Below, one piece after another: positions 45,859 to 55,023 of a stretch of 64,000 nucleotides of DNA. Below the pieces are notes generated by a model. That model was given only the letters and a program-made list of their open reading frames with translations, did not search any database and had not been told where the DNA came from. How positions within the stretch are numbered: the stretch's first letter is position 1; every line of letters starts with the position of its first letter. The position numbers and the translations under genes were made by a program. Source of the stretch: Ruegeria arenilitoris (GTDB taxonomy: Bacteria > Pseudomonadota > Alphaproteobacteria > Rhodobacterales > Rhodobacteraceae); assembly GCF_013030265.1 (NCBI RefSeq), contig NZ_WPZQ01000001.1, positions 486,309-550,308 of the forward strand. Reading direction: 5' to 3'.

Positions 45859-47346
45859 TCAGTTCGAAGTTGCGTCTGAAGTCTCCGTCTGAGGCGCGTC
45901 TATCCCCGGATCTGTCATGGCCCCAATGGTGAGCGCGGCGCAAATGATGACGGCAAGGATAACCAGCAATGGGAATACGAACCGAAGCCATCGGTCGTAA
46001 GAAACCCGTCCAATGGCCAAACCGCCCATAACAACCGCGAACGTCGGGTTGAATAAGTTCACCCAACCGTTGGCGGATTGATAGGCAGTAACCACCAGAT
46101 CGCGCCCGACACCTGCGAAGTCAGCAAGGGGCGCCATGATCGGCATCGAAAGCGTCGCCAACCCCGATGACGATGGCACAAGGAATGACATCAGAATCTG
46201 AATGCCAAACATGGCGTTGATAAAGGCAAACTCGCTTAGGCCGGACACAAATCCCTCGGCCCCCGCCAGAATCGTGTCGGTGATCTTGCCCGCATCCATG
46301 ATGACGACCACTCCGCGCGCCACGCCGATGATCAGAGCAACCCCCAACAAATCACGCGCACCGTCGACAAAGGTTTCGACAAAGGTCGCCTCATCCATTC
46401 GGGATCCTTCATCCAGCTTACCGACCCACCAGACAATGATCGACATGACAAGGAAGAGGCCTGACATTCGGGCCATCCACCAACCCAATGCAACCACACC
46501 ATAGATCATCACAGCGAACGTAATTCCGAACAGGATCAGGATGATAGACCGCGTCCGCGTCAATTCCGGGAATGCGTCGCCGCTTTCCGAACCTTTCAGA
46601 AAATGAGCCCTGTTATCCTCGGCCTGATCCGCCACCACTGATAAGGATGGGTCAGCTTTTACCCGCCTTGCATATCGCATGACGAAGGCAATGCCTGCAG
46701 TCAGGCACAAGGCAAGAATGATGAACCTCAGGACAATCCCGTTCGTGAATGGAATACCTGCACCTTGCGACGCAACAACCGTCGCAAATGCGTTGAAGGT
46801 CGAACCCAAAGTGCCGATCCCCGCGCCCAGCATGATAACAGCGACACCAGTCAGCGAGTCGTATCCAGCCCTTATGAAAACAGGAATGATCAATGCATAG
46901 AACGCCAGCGATTCCTCGGCCATACCATAGCTGGTTCCGCCAAATGCGAATGCGATCATCAGGATCGGGATCATCAGGATTTCCCGCCCTGCCAACCTGT
47001 GCAGCAACCAGCCTATTCCGGCATCTATCGCACCGGTTTTTGTGACAACCATCAGAAAACCGCCAATGATCAGAACAAAAAACGCCACATCAATTGCGGC
47101 GCTGGACGAGCTTCCGAGTAGCCCCGGGTCATACATGCCGGCAATTGGCGCAAGTATGACCGATGCAAGACCCTGAGGGTTTGGTTCCACCTCATGATAG
47201 GTGCCTGGCACCGGTGCCTCGCTACCTAAAGCTTCATTCATCTGGCGCTCATACTCGCCAGCGGGGATAACCCAAGTGAGAATTGCCACCACGGCAATTA
47301 GAATAAAGAGTATCGTAAAGGCGGTGGGAAATTTGAACTTAGACAT
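45859..47346 (-). CDS. YfcC/ArcD2-type transporter of the arginine deiminase operon
   Basis: 495 aa from ATG 47346. It has about 12 hydrophobic helices and the YfcC family pattern: TAFTILFILIAVVAILTWVIPAGEYER, GGFLMVVTKTGAIDAGIGWLL, FGGTSYGMAEESLAFYALIIPVF and FLVPSSSGLATLSMPIMAPLAD. YfcC-type proteins in arc loci can act as arginine:ornithine exchangers or amino-acid uptake carriers. First gene of the operon, followed by the APC antiporter after 9 bases. The C-terminal ~25 residues are acidic and poorly conserved. Confidence 0.88.
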   Translation of the reverse strand: MSKFKFPTAFTILFILIAVVAILTWVIPAGEYERQMNEALGSEAPVPGTYHEVEPNPQGLASVILAPIAGMYDPGLLGSSSSAAIDVAFFVLIIGGFLMVVTKTGAIDAGIGWLLHRLAGREILMIPILMIAFAFGGTSYGMAEESLAFYALIIPVFIRAGYDSLTGVAVIMLGAGIGTLGSTFNAFATVVASQGAGIPFTNGIVLRFIILALCLTAGIAFVMRYARRVKADPSLSVVADQAEDNRAHFLKGSESGDAFPELTRTRSIILILFGITFAVMIYGVVALGWWMARMSGLFLVMSIIVWWVGKLDEGSRMDEATFVETFVDGARDLLGVALIIGVARGVVVIMDAGKITDTILAGAEGFVSGLSEFAFINAMFGIQILMSFLVPSSSGLATLSMPIMAPLADFAGVGRDLVVTAYQSANGWVNLFNPTFAVVMGGLAIGRVSYDRWLRFVFPLLVILAVIICAALTIGAMTDPGIDAPQTETSDATSN

Positions 47347-47686
47347 ACTAAACTCTCGAAAGATGAAGTTGAGCAGCGGAATAGTCAAACATTCGAATTT
47401 TTATTTTGCCACCTTAGTACTAACCTGACGACTTGTCACTTTCGTAAAACGTGAGACGGTCAAACACTTGGACAATGTCTGCCTTAGACTAACACCGGCG
47501 ATATTGGACGGGTCGCACAAGCCCTGAGCGGACGTTGATCGGATTTCGACTTTTTGCTCACGCAGCAAGCAGTGTGCGGCAGAATGCGGAAGTCCAGACA
47601 TCGCGTACCATTGGCGAGTTCGGGCTCGAACCAGTCATTCGATGAAGAAAGCAAAACGCCGCAATGGCATTGGTAAAAGACATCCC
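47347..47686. other. 340-base upstream region of the arc operon, no supported gene
   Basis: The 5' region of the arginine deiminase operon. It contains AT-rich sequence and an ATTCGAAT palindrome about 45 bases before the first gene. I found no TTGAT-N4-ATCAA FNR/Anr-type box, which would be expected for oxygen control. A minus-strand frame around 47500–47600 (LPHSAAHCLLREQKVEIR) looks like a decayed coding or dispersed sequence. A tRNA-like GTTCG-GGCT-CGAAC inverted repeat at 47618–47631 has no tRNA around it. Confidence 0.5.
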
Positions 47687-47724
47687 AAAAAGAAGAGGCC
47701 TGCCAGCGTCACCGCCAGCAGGCC
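47687..47724 (-). terminator. Rho-independent terminator of sodB
   Basis: On the minus strand, GGCCTGC and GCAGGCC form a stem with a 14-base loop, followed by TCTTCTTTTT. It lies 28 bases beyond the sodB stop. Confidence 0.85.
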
Positions 47725-47751
47725 ATAAATTAACCCATATCGGGTTAACAA

Positions 47752-48351
47752 TTACATCCGCGATGCAACGTTTTCCCAGTTCACCAGATTGTCGAGGAAG
47801 TTCGACAGGTAAGCTGGACGCTTGTTGCGGAAATCGATGTAGTAGCTGTGCTCCCACACATCACATCCCAGCAGCGCCGTCTGACCAAAGCACAGCGGGT
47901 TCACGCCGTTCTCGGTCTTGGTTACGGCCAGCGAACCGTCTGCGTTCTTGACCAGCCATGCCCAGCCCGAGCCGAACTGACCTGCGCCAGCTGCGCTGAA
48001 CTGCGACTTGAATTCGTCAACCGAGCCGAAGCTTTCGGTCAGAGCTTTCTCCAGCTCACCGGGCATAGCGTTGCCGCCGGGGCCCATCATTTCCCAGAAC
48101 TGGTTGTGGTTCCACAGCTGGCTGATGTTGTTGAAGATGCCGTTTTGCGCAACAGCGTTTGCGTCGTAGGTGCCAACGATGATCTCTTCCAGCGACTTGC
48201 CGTCCCACTCAGTCCCGGCGATCAGCTTGTTGCCATTGTCGACATAGGCCTTGTGGTGCAGGTCGTGGTGATATTCCAACGTTTCCGCGGACATACCCTT
48301 GGCTGCCAGCGCGTCATGTGCATAAGGAAGATCAGGAAGTTCAAAAGCCAT
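47752..48351 (-). CDS. sodB: Iron-type superoxide dismutase
   Basis: 199 aa. It converts superoxide to oxygen and hydrogen peroxide. Metal ligands sit in EYHHDLHHKAY, SQLWNHNQFW and the final CDVWEHSYYIDFRNKRPAYL (Asp and His). The GSGWAWLV and NNISQLWNH segments fit the Fe or cambialistic group. No signal peptide, so cytoplasmic. A GGGGG run lies 6 bases before the ATG. It is divergent from the FkbM-type gene. Confidence 0.95.
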   Translation of the reverse strand: MAFELPDLPYAHDALAAKGMSAETLEYHHDLHHKAYVDNGNKLIAGTEWDGKSLEEIIVGTYDANAVAQNGIFNNISQLWNHNQFWEMMGPGGNAMPGELEKALTESFGSVDEFKSQFSAAGAGQFGSGWAWLVKNADGSLAVTKTENGVNPLCFGQTALLGCDVWEHSYYIDFRNKRPAYLSNFLDNLVNWENVASRM

Positions 48352-48450
48352 GTCGGCCCCCTGTTAAATATAAGTTGCGGTTCCCAAGGTTAAATGCTTT
48401 GGCCACGCGCGCAGGTCAAGAGCCGAGACAAGAAAACCCGGAGGCAGGCA

Positions 48451-49212
48451 ATGCTTACACAGGCGCGCAAGATGTTCTACCGCGCCCGCGGATACTATGC
48501 GGGCAACCTGAATGGCGAGCCCTTCCGCCTTGACCCCTATCATTCGAAATTCTGGCGTAAGGCGTCATCCGGTGCGTGGGAACCTGAGACATTCGCGATA
48601 CTCGACAAATACCTCTCGCCCGACCGTGACTATCTGGACATCGGTGCCTGGATTGGCCCGACGGTTCTATACGGTGCCCGCAAAGCCCGGCATGTCTGGT
48701 GTTTCGAGCCCGATCCAACCGCGTTCCGCCATCTGGCATGGAATCTGGACCTCAACGACATCGACAACGTCTCGGCGTTTGGTGTGGCCCTTTCAGACAA
48801 ATTCGGCGTCGCTCGCATGGCCTCAGTTCGCGGAGAGCCCGGGGATTCAACCAGTTCTCTGTTGCACGACGCTGAACATGGGAACGACACACTTACGATC
48901 GCCTGGGATCAGTTCGAAACTGCAAACGATCTGTCGAAAATCTCACTTGTCAAAATGGATATCGAAGGGGCTGAATTCCTCGTACTACCAACTTTGTTGG
49001 AATGGCTGAAAAAGCAACGCCCCGCTTTATTGCTTTCCCTTCATGCACCATTGTTGGAAGTTGAGGAGCGGCACGAAAAAACTGCTGCTCTACTCAATGT
49101 TTTGTCCTTTTACTCTGATGCTTACGACGGGAACAACGCACCTCTGGATAGACTAAGCCTGCTATCCAGCGCTGGATTATCACGCTATCATACCGTCTTG
49201 TTCAAAGACTGA
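48451..49212 (+). CDS. FkbM-family SAM-dependent methyltransferase
   Basis: 253 aa from ATG 48451 with a GGAGG site; the in-frame start 19 codons earlier lacks one. SAM-binding elements are YLDIGAWIGPTVLYGARKA and VWCFEPDPTAFRHLAWNL, and the FkbM hallmark LVKMDIEGAEFLVLP is present. Members methylate hydroxyl groups of sugars, polyketides or cell-surface glycans. No glycan cluster is nearby, so the substrate is unknown. The gene stands alone between sodB and the secreted-protein cluster. Confidence 0.88.
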   Translation: MLTQARKMFYRARGYYAGNLNGEPFRLDPYHSKFWRKASSGAWEPETFAILDKYLSPDRDYLDIGAWIGPTVLYGARKARHVWCFEPDPTAFRHLAWNLDLNDIDNVSAFGVALSDKFGVARMASVRGEPGDSTSSLLHDAEHGNDTLTIAWDQFETANDLSKISLVKMDIEGAEFLVLPTLLEWLKKQRPALLLSLHAPLLEVEERHEKTAALLNVLSFYSDAYDGNNAPLDRLSLLSSAGLSRYHTVLFKD

Positions 49213-49295
49213 ACAACGCCAGGACGAAGAATAAGAAAGCTCCCGGCGACAACGAAGAAAGCGAGGATATCCCGCTTTCTCCAGCTTGGGTACAT

Positions 49296-49739
49296 TCAAT
49301 AAAGGCTTGGTTTACTTACCAATTTACAGACCCCGTCCCCCTTAGGCCTATTGGCTAAGCCATCCATGGGGAAATTCGCACGCATGTTCAGCTTGTTGGT
49401 TTCCGGATTTAGTTTCGCGGTATAGTTCACTCGAAATTGTCGGGTTGAATTTGAGGAAAGCGTAATCCGCCAGCTCACCTCGTATTCACCTTTGCGCGTA
49501 GATTTGAAGCGAGCGTCCACAGGCGTGTTTTCTTCCCGTCCTGCGAGCTCATTTGCGGAAATGATAGCCCCATCAAAGGCCCTTGCTCGCTTATTCTCAG
49601 GGTCGATGCTAAGTATCACGCGCGGTGGAATCCAACCTTGTGCTTCGATACTATGTACGGAACATTCGTAGTTCCGTACTTCCGCCTGAGCAGTTGCTGC
49701 AAAAAGCGCTAAGCTCGTCGCGATGATTACTTGTTTCAT
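49296..49739 (-). CDS. Secreted paralog 3 of a three-gene tandem family
   Basis: 147 aa from ATG 49739, with an AAGGAAT site. The signal peptide is about 19 residues (ending ATAQAE). The mature part starts with NYECSV, continues through IPPRVILSIDPENKRARAF, and ends with GVCKLVSKPS. This is the most divergent of three neighbouring genes that share a Cys within the first ~10 mature residues, a Pro-x-Arg-(V/L)-x-(F/L)-S-(V/I)-D stretch and a C-terminal G-x-C. A disulfide joining the two ends is likely. The fold appears all-beta. Function unknown. It starts 19 bases after paralog 2. Confidence 0.75.
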   Translation of the reverse strand: MKQVIIATSLALFAATAQAEVRNYECSVHSIEAQGWIPPRVILSIDPENKRARAFDGAIISANELAGREENTPVDARFKSTRKGEYEVSWRITLSSNSTRQFRVNYTAKLNPETNKLNMRANFPMDGLANRPKGDGVCKLVSKPSLY

Positions 49740-49758
49740 CGATACATTCCTTGTCTGG

Positions 49759-50232
49759 TTATTTTGGTGCAGCGATTGCGATGCAGCTTCCTTTCGCGAA
49801 GCCATCACGCCGGTTGTATGCGATGGAAGTCGCCGACTTTACCGTCGCCTTCATAGTATTTCGGTTTAGATTGATCGTGAATTCGAGATCGCGCAGGTCG
49901 ATCGCGTCATACCGAGACTCGTTCGTCGCGTAAGGCCGTCCGCTCGCGGTATAGAGGTAGTTATCGCCAACCCACGCTATAGCCAGTAACTTGTGAGTAT
50001 CCCGCTTTATCCTGCCTGATCCGGTATCGGTGTCGAGCTTTGGAATTTCGACGTTGTGCAACAGTGCTGACCGTCCATATTCATCCACCGAGAACACGAC
50101 CCGGCTCGGCGTTGGCCGATTTGCAAGGCCACGCCCAAACTCACACTCAAAAGTCTCTTTAAATGTTTCGGCAGCCACGGATGTACCAACCGTAGACAAA
50201 CCCAGAAAAAGGGCAGCTATAGCAGTCTTCAT
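49759..50232 (-). CDS. Secreted paralog 2 of a three-gene tandem family
   Basis: 157 aa. A signal peptide of about 20 residues ends SVAAET. The mature part opens with KETFECEFGRGLANRPTPSR and continues VVFSVDEYGRSALLHNVEIP, which is nearly the same as in paralog 1 (RPTP[ST]R, VFSVD-x-YGRSALLH-x-VEIP). Its last cysteine is in GSCIAIA. The shared blocks show recent duplication; the middle and C-terminal thirds have diverged more. Encoded between the other two paralogs, 11 bases after paralog 1. No recognised domain. Confidence 0.78.
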   Translation of the reverse strand: MKTAIAALFLGLSTVGTSVAAETFKETFECEFGRGLANRPTPSRVVFSVDEYGRSALLHNVEIPKLDTDTGSGRIKRDTHKLLAIAWVGDNYLYTASGRPYATNESRYDAIDLRDLEFTINLNRNTMKATVKSATSIAYNRRDGFAKGSCIAIAAPK

Positions 50233-50243
50233 TTTTTACTCAT

Positions 50244-50723
50244 CTAGTTATTGGGAAAGGCTCTTAGAATGCATTGACCTTCGGCTTCGCCGTATTTGTA
50301 GCGAATATTGCTGGACTGTGTCCGCGCAATTGCTTTCATCGTTCGGCGATCCAAGAAAATGGAAAACTCCTGCGTATTAAGGTCGATACTTTCGATACTT
50401 ACACTATGAGAATTTATTTTTCTGCCATCTTCTGAGAAGACGTACCGTTTTGCTGGCCACGAGATTGAAAGTACCTTGTAACTATCTCTTTTAACGTCAG
50501 CTACACCGGGTGTTGTGTCGATACGTGGAATTTCTACTTCGTGTAAAAGTGCAGATCGCCCGTAGAGATCTACAGAAAACACTAAACGAGTTGGCGTGGG
50601 ACGTTTTCCCATTCCCTTCTCGAATGAGCATTCAAACGTCTCTTTGTATTCCTCAGAATTGGCCAGGCCGACAAATACAGCTGTCGCCAACGCGGCCAGA
50701 ATGGCAGTTCTAAAAATCTTCAT
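50244..50723 (-). CDS. Secreted paralog 1 of a three-gene tandem family
   Basis: 159 aa. Signal peptide ~23 residues (ending GLANSEE). The mature protein starts KETFECSFEKGMGKRPTPTR and shares the LVFSVDLYGRSALLHEVEIP block with paralog 2; two cysteines, one at the front (FEC) and one at the back (GQCIL), are kept in all three. The ATT- and AAA-rich codon use and AT-rich flanks around 50.7–50.95 kb differ from the G+C-rich sox genes beside it. First gene of the tandem run. No recognised domain. Confidence 0.78.
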   Translation of the reverse strand: MKIFRTAILAALATAVFVGLANSEEYKETFECSFEKGMGKRPTPTRLVFSVDLYGRSALLHEVEIPRIDTTPGVADVKRDSYKVLSISWPAKRYVFSEDGRKINSHSVSIESIDLNTQEFSIFLDRRTMKAIARTQSSNIRYKYGEAEGQCILRAFPNN

Positions 50724-50923
50724 TGAAATTTTGCTATCTATGGCCTTCGTCTATGGCTGGTTTCAAAAACAAGTTATGATTGCATTAGTGACTTACAAAA
50801 CCGACCTTTCCGATAAACCGCGGAAGAACCGGAAAACACAAAAATTTGAATCCCATCAACTTATCAGTGTCACTTCGACCTTGTCCAAACTCATAGCCGA
50901 AGATCAAATAAATCTGCAATATC

Positions 50924-50957
50924 AAAACAAAAATACCACCCTGCTGTTGCAGGATGG
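50924..50957 (-). terminator. Rho-independent terminator of the sarcosine oxidase operon
   Basis: Minus-strand stem CCATCCTGC-AACA-GCAGGGTGG (one G-T wobble) followed by TATTTTTGTTTT, 35 bases beyond the soxG stop. Confidence 0.9.
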
Positions 50958-50991
50958 CACGTTTGTTTGCGGTTATCTAAAAACTGTAAGG

Positions 50992-51558
50992 TCAGTAGAC
51001 CCCAACTTCACTGCCAGGCTGTGCTGCAACCTTGAGCAGTTTGAATACATAGTCTGCTGCCGAACGGAAACACACCACGCGGAAAGTCTCGGCGTCGTCC
51101 ATCCAGAACGCCCCAGCTACCTGAGCTAAACGTGAACGGCGGATCTGCCCGGGCTGGAAGGCTTCGGCCGACAGTTCGACCGGCGCCAGCTTGCCCAGAA
51201 CCTCGCGCGCACTTCCTCCCGAGATACGGAACACCGCACGCGCGTCAGATACGTTGACCGCAAGTGCATGTGTCCCGCTAAGAGCATTGGTCATCGCTGC
51301 CAGTTTGGCCTCAACCTCGGCATATGGCACCAGCACAAGCAACTCATCGGTCGACATCCAGCAAACGCCGGTATCTCCATCCACGAAGACTTCGCGCTGA
51401 CCGGGAACCTTCTGCCCTGTCGCATCTTTAACTGCCTTGATCAGAACCTTGTCTGAAAGATCACCACGCAAGGTGATCATACCCTGCAGGCCGCACTCCT
51501 CGACCTTGGCAATGCCATCATAGCTGGCGTGGTTCAATGCGCTGATGGGTTCAGACAT
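50992..51558 (-). CDS. soxG: Sarcosine oxidase gamma subunit
   Basis: 188 aa from ATG 51558. The gamma subunit of heterotetrameric sarcosine oxidase. It matches the SoxG family by position and by motifs such as CWMSTDELLVLVPYAEVEAKL and NVSDARAVFRISGGSAREVLGKLAPVEL. The gamma subunit has a fold related to the folate-binding GcvT domain and stabilises the complex. Its start overlaps the end of soxA by 8 bases. Confidence 0.93.
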   Translation of the reverse strand: MSEPISALNHASYDGIAKVEECGLQGMITLRGDLSDKVLIKAVKDATGQKVPGQREVFVDGDTGVCWMSTDELLVLVPYAEVEAKLAAMTNALSGTHALAVNVSDARAVFRISGGSAREVLGKLAPVELSAEAFQPGQIRRSRLAQVAGAFWMDDAETFRVVCFRSAADYVFKLLKVAAQPGSEVGVY

Positions 51559-54500
51559 TCTGCTTCTCCCCGTCCTTGTCAAAGAAGATCGGGTCTACGA
51601 TCTTGGCTTTGTAGATTTTGTCGTCTGTACCCGGGAACTCGACGATTTCACCCATGCGATCCGGACCATGTTTGATCAGCCCCATGGCAATTCCCTTGCC
51701 CAGATTGGCCGAGTAATAGGTCGAGGTTACACGCCCGATCATATTGCGCTGACCGTTGGCGTTTACCCCCTCACCCACTGCGTAGGCCCCATCAGGGATT
51801 ACGGAACCATCCACAGTCTCAAGACCGACCAGTTTCCAGCGGTCGGGATCGATCATGTGCTCGCGCTCTTGCGCACGCTTACCGAGGAAGTCCTCTTTCT
51901 TTTTCGAGATCGCCCAGTGCAGCCCCAGATCCTGCGGGATCACGGTGCCATCGGTTTCATCCCCGATCATGATAAAGCCCTTCTCGGCCCGCAGGATGTG
52001 CAGGCATTCGGTGCCGTAAGGCATCACACCGAATTCCTTGCCTGCGTCCATCAAGGCATCCCAGAACGCCTGACCCTGGCTGGCGGGGACGGCGATCTCA
52101 TAAGATAGCTCACCCGAGAACGAGATGCGGTAGGCGCGGCAATCAAACTCGCCAATCTTGCCGTCACGCCACTCCATGAACGGCAACGCCTCTTTGCTGA
52201 CATCCATGCCGCCCAGCTTCTCCAACACCTTGCGGGCGTTGGGGCCGACAACGGCGACCTGCGCATATTGCTCGGTCACGTTTGCAACGTAGACTTTCCA
52301 GTCCCACCATTCGGTCTGCAGCCACTCTTCCATATGGCCGTGGATACGTTCCGCTCCACCGGTGGTCGTGTGGCATAGCCATGTATCCTCATCGATACGC
52401 GCAACAACGCCGTCGTCGATCAGGAAACCGTTTTCTGAACACATCAGGCCATAGCGGCATTTGCCAACCTTCAGTGTGGACATCATGTTGGTGTACATCA
52501 TGTCCAGGAACTTGCCGGCATCAGGGCCCTTGACGATCAGTTTACCAAGCGTCGAGGCGTCCAGCAGGCCAAGGTTGTCGCGGGTGTTCTTCACCTCACG
52601 GTTCACCGCGTCATGCACAGACTCTCCGGGGCGCACATACGCGTAGGTCCGGCGCCAGTGGCCGACCGGCTCCCAATCGGCGCCATTCTTGTCGTGCCAG
52701 TTGTGCATCGGTGTTTGACGGATCGGCTGGAAGACATCGCCACGAGCCTCACCGCCAATCGCACCCATCGAAATGGGGGTGTAAGGCGGACGGAAAGTGG
52801 TGGTTCCGACCTGAGGAATCTCAGAATTCAACGAGTCAGCAAGGATCGCCAGACCGTTGATATTGCTGAGTTTACCCTGATCCGTTGCCATGCCCAGCGT
52901 TGTGTAGCGCTTGGTATGCTCAACGCTTTCATAACCTTCACGCGCAGCCAGTTGAACGTCGGACACTTTGACGTCGTTCTGGAAGTCGAGCCAGGACTTC
53001 ATGCGCAGCTGAATTTCAGCATTCGCCGGCATCAGCCAGACTGCTTCCATCGCAGCCTCGTCAGTCGTCGCTCCCTCTGGTGCCTTGGTGTTCTTGGGTT
53101 TGAAGCCTGCAGCCTTGGCTGCCGCTTTACCAGCAGCATGCGCATCGGTCAGAACGTCGCCCAAGCCCAGCGGCCCGTTGGAGGCACCGGCCGCCACAAC
53201 GAACCCTTCTCCGTTGGCGCCCAGTGGCGGACGATCCGGATCAGGACGGAAATGCGCATTCGCTTCATCCCAGATCAGTTTGCCACCGCAGTGTGACCAC
53301 ATGTGAACGACCGGAGACCAGCCGCCCGACATGGCAACGGCATCACATTCGACCTCTTCCCGGGCACCACCGATGCCTTCCTGATTGCAGATCGCAACCT
53401 TCTTGACGCGCTTGCCACCTTTGACCTTGGCAATCGCCTTACCGGGATCAACACGAATGCCAAGCTGGCGTGCTTCCTCAGCCAATGGTCCCGCTGCGGC
53501 ACGGGCATCAACGACACGCAGGACGTCAACACCAGCCTGTTTCAGGATGATTGCAGTACGATAGGCATCATCGTTGTTGGTGGCGATGATCACGCGGTCA
53601 CCCGGGGTCACACCCCAGTTCACGACATAGTCGCGCATGGCCGAGGCCAGCATGACACCCGGCACGTCGTTACCAGCAAAGGACAGCGGGCGTTCGATTG
53701 CACCGGTCGCAGTCACGACCTGTTTGGCGCGGATGCGCCATAGGCGATGACGAGGGCCTTGTGTGCCCGGCTTGTGATCTGTCAGACGCTCGTAACCCAG
53801 TACATAACCGTGGTCATAGACGCCTGCCCCCATGCAGCGTGACCGCATGGTGACGTTATCCATTGTTTCGAGTTCGGAAACCAATTGTTCCACGAACTTA
53901 TCCACAGGCTCGCCATTGATGGTTCCACCATCAACCGGGGCGCGACCACCCCAATGCGCGGTCTGCTCAATCAGCATGACCTTTGCGCCTGATTGCGCTG
54001 CAGACTTAGCCGCCTGAAGACCAGCGACACCGCCACCGATCACCAGAACATCGGTGAAGGCGTAGAAGTGCTCATAGGTATCGGCATCGCGTGTCTCTTT
54101 GTCCGGCGCCTTGCCCAGACCGGCGGACTGACGAATGAACGGCTCATAGACGTGCTTCCAAAACGGTTTGGGGTGGATGAACGTCTTGTAGTAGAAACCA
54201 GCCGGCAGGAACCGGGCCAGCGCGGTGTTCACAGCGCCGATGTCGAATTCGAGGTTCGGCCAGTGGTTCTGTGAAATTGCGGTCAGGCCATTGAACAGTT
54301 CAGTGGTTGTGGCGCGCTGGTTCGGTTCGAACCGGCTGCCCTGCCCCAGACCAACCAAGGCGTTCGGCTCTTCCGCGCCGCTGGCGACAACGCCACGCGG
54401 ACGGTGGTATTTGAACGACCGGCCCATCATCATCTGATCATTGGCCAGCAAGGCCGAGGCAAGCGTGTCGCCCTCATAGCCCTGCATTGAGGTGCCGTTG

Positions 54501-54565
54501 AAGGTAAAGGTGACCTGTTTCGACCGGTCAATCAGCCGGCCTTGTTTTGCGAGACGGGTGCTCAT
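51551..54565 (-). CDS. soxA: Sarcosine oxidase alpha subunit
   Basis: 1004 aa, the expected size. An N-terminal ferredoxin-like Fer2_4 domain (residues ~1–95) precedes a dinucleotide-binding domain (LVIGGGVAGLQAAKSAAQSGAKVMLIE around residue 175), a second Rossmann domain and a C-terminal GcvT-like folate-binding region (residues ~600–1000). The complex oxidatively demethylates sarcosine to glycine, passing the methyl group to tetrahydrofolate and making hydrogen peroxide when folate is free. It lies 43 bases after soxD. An AAAGGT site precedes the start. Confidence 0.97.
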   Translation of the reverse strand: MSTRLAKQGRLIDRSKQVTFTFNGTSMQGYEGDTLASALLANDQMMMGRSFKYHRPRGVVASGAEEPNALVGLGQGSRFEPNQRATTTELFNGLTAISQNHWPNLEFDIGAVNTALARFLPAGFYYKTFIHPKPFWKHVYEPFIRQSAGLGKAPDKETRDADTYEHFYAFTDVLVIGGGVAGLQAAKSAAQSGAKVMLIEQTAHWGGRAPVDGGTINGEPVDKFVEQLVSELETMDNVTMRSRCMGAGVYDHGYVLGYERLTDHKPGTQGPRHRLWRIRAKQVVTATGAIERPLSFAGNDVPGVMLASAMRDYVVNWGVTPGDRVIIATNNDDAYRTAIILKQAGVDVLRVVDARAAAGPLAEEARQLGIRVDPGKAIAKVKGGKRVKKVAICNQEGIGGAREEVECDAVAMSGGWSPVVHMWSHCGGKLIWDEANAHFRPDPDRPPLGANGEGFVVAAGASNGPLGLGDVLTDAHAAGKAAAKAAGFKPKNTKAPEGATTDEAAMEAVWLMPANAEIQLRMKSWLDFQNDVKVSDVQLAAREGYESVEHTKRYTTLGMATDQGKLSNINGLAILADSLNSEIPQVGTTTFRPPYTPISMGAIGGEARGDVFQPIRQTPMHNWHDKNGADWEPVGHWRRTYAYVRPGESVHDAVNREVKNTRDNLGLLDASTLGKLIVKGPDAGKFLDMMYTNMMSTLKVGKCRYGLMCSENGFLIDDGVVARIDEDTWLCHTTTGGAERIHGHMEEWLQTEWWDWKVYVANVTEQYAQVAVVGPNARKVLEKLGGMDVSKEALPFMEWRDGKIGEFDCRAYRISFSGELSYEIAVPASQGQAFWDALMDAGKEFGVMPYGTECLHILRAEKGFIMIGDETDGTVIPQDLGLHWAISKKKEDFLGKRAQEREHMIDPDRWKLVGLETVDGSVIPDGAYAVGEGVNANGQRNMIGRVTSTYYSANLGKGIAMGLIKHGPDRMGEIVEFPGTDDKIYKAKIVDPIFFDKDGEKQNV

Positions 54566-54608
54566 GTTGCGGACCTTTCGCAGGCGGAATTACAAATGGC
54601 GAAGCGGA

Positions 54609-54938
54609 TCATTCAAAGTCTCTCCACTTCCAGCCGGGGCGCTTGGCCGAAATGGCTTCGCGAATTTCCTTTGGTGGCTCAGAAGTCTGAGCGGAATACG
54701 TTCCGAATACTTCAAGCGTATTTGTGCAGCGCGCAGCGTGAAACCACTTGCCGCAGCCATTTGCATGGCGCCAGCGTTCAAAATGAACACCTTTCGGGTT
54801 TTCACGCATGAACAGGTAGTCGTGGAAATCACCATCCGACGACCCGGGGCCAAAGCGCTTCAGATGCGCTTCACCGCCAGCGGCCAGTTCCGACTCTTCA
54901 GCATCCACGCCGCAATACGGGCAATTGAGGATCAGCAT
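54609..54938 (-). CDS. soxD: Sarcosine oxidase delta subunit
   Basis: 109 aa from ATG 54938. A small zinc-binding subunit: CPYCG near the N-terminus, then HANGCGKWFHAARC supplying further Cys/His ligands, with DYLFMRENPKGVHFERWRH typical of SoxD. It lies between soxB and soxA. An AAAGGA site is upstream. Confidence 0.95.
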   Translation of the reverse strand: MLILNCPYCGVDAEESELAAGGEAHLKRFGPGSSDGDFHDYLFMRENPKGVHFERWRHANGCGKWFHAARCTNTLEVFGTYSAQTSEPPKEIREAISAKRPGWKWRDFE

Positions 54939-55023
54939 ATGTTCATCCTTTCGGCGGTAGGTCAGCAACAAAGCCAACCTGAAATCTATCGTTTGACACG
55001 GTCAGGACCAGTTCAGCCGGACC

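Noticed and set aside
47618..47631. GTTCGGGCTCGAAC, which looks like a tRNA T-arm
   Set aside because: No acceptor stem, D arm or anticodon arm fits around it; it is just an inverted repeat.
47558..47857. A 99-codon minus frame overlapping the end of sodB and its terminator
   Set aside because: It overlaps sodB in another frame and runs through the terminator hairpin; no ribosome site.
50596..51129. A 177-codon plus frame spanning the AT-rich gap and the ends of two minus-strand genes
   Set aside because: Only the AT-rich middle is free of other genes; it overlaps a strong terminator of the sox operon and has no ribosome site or domain.
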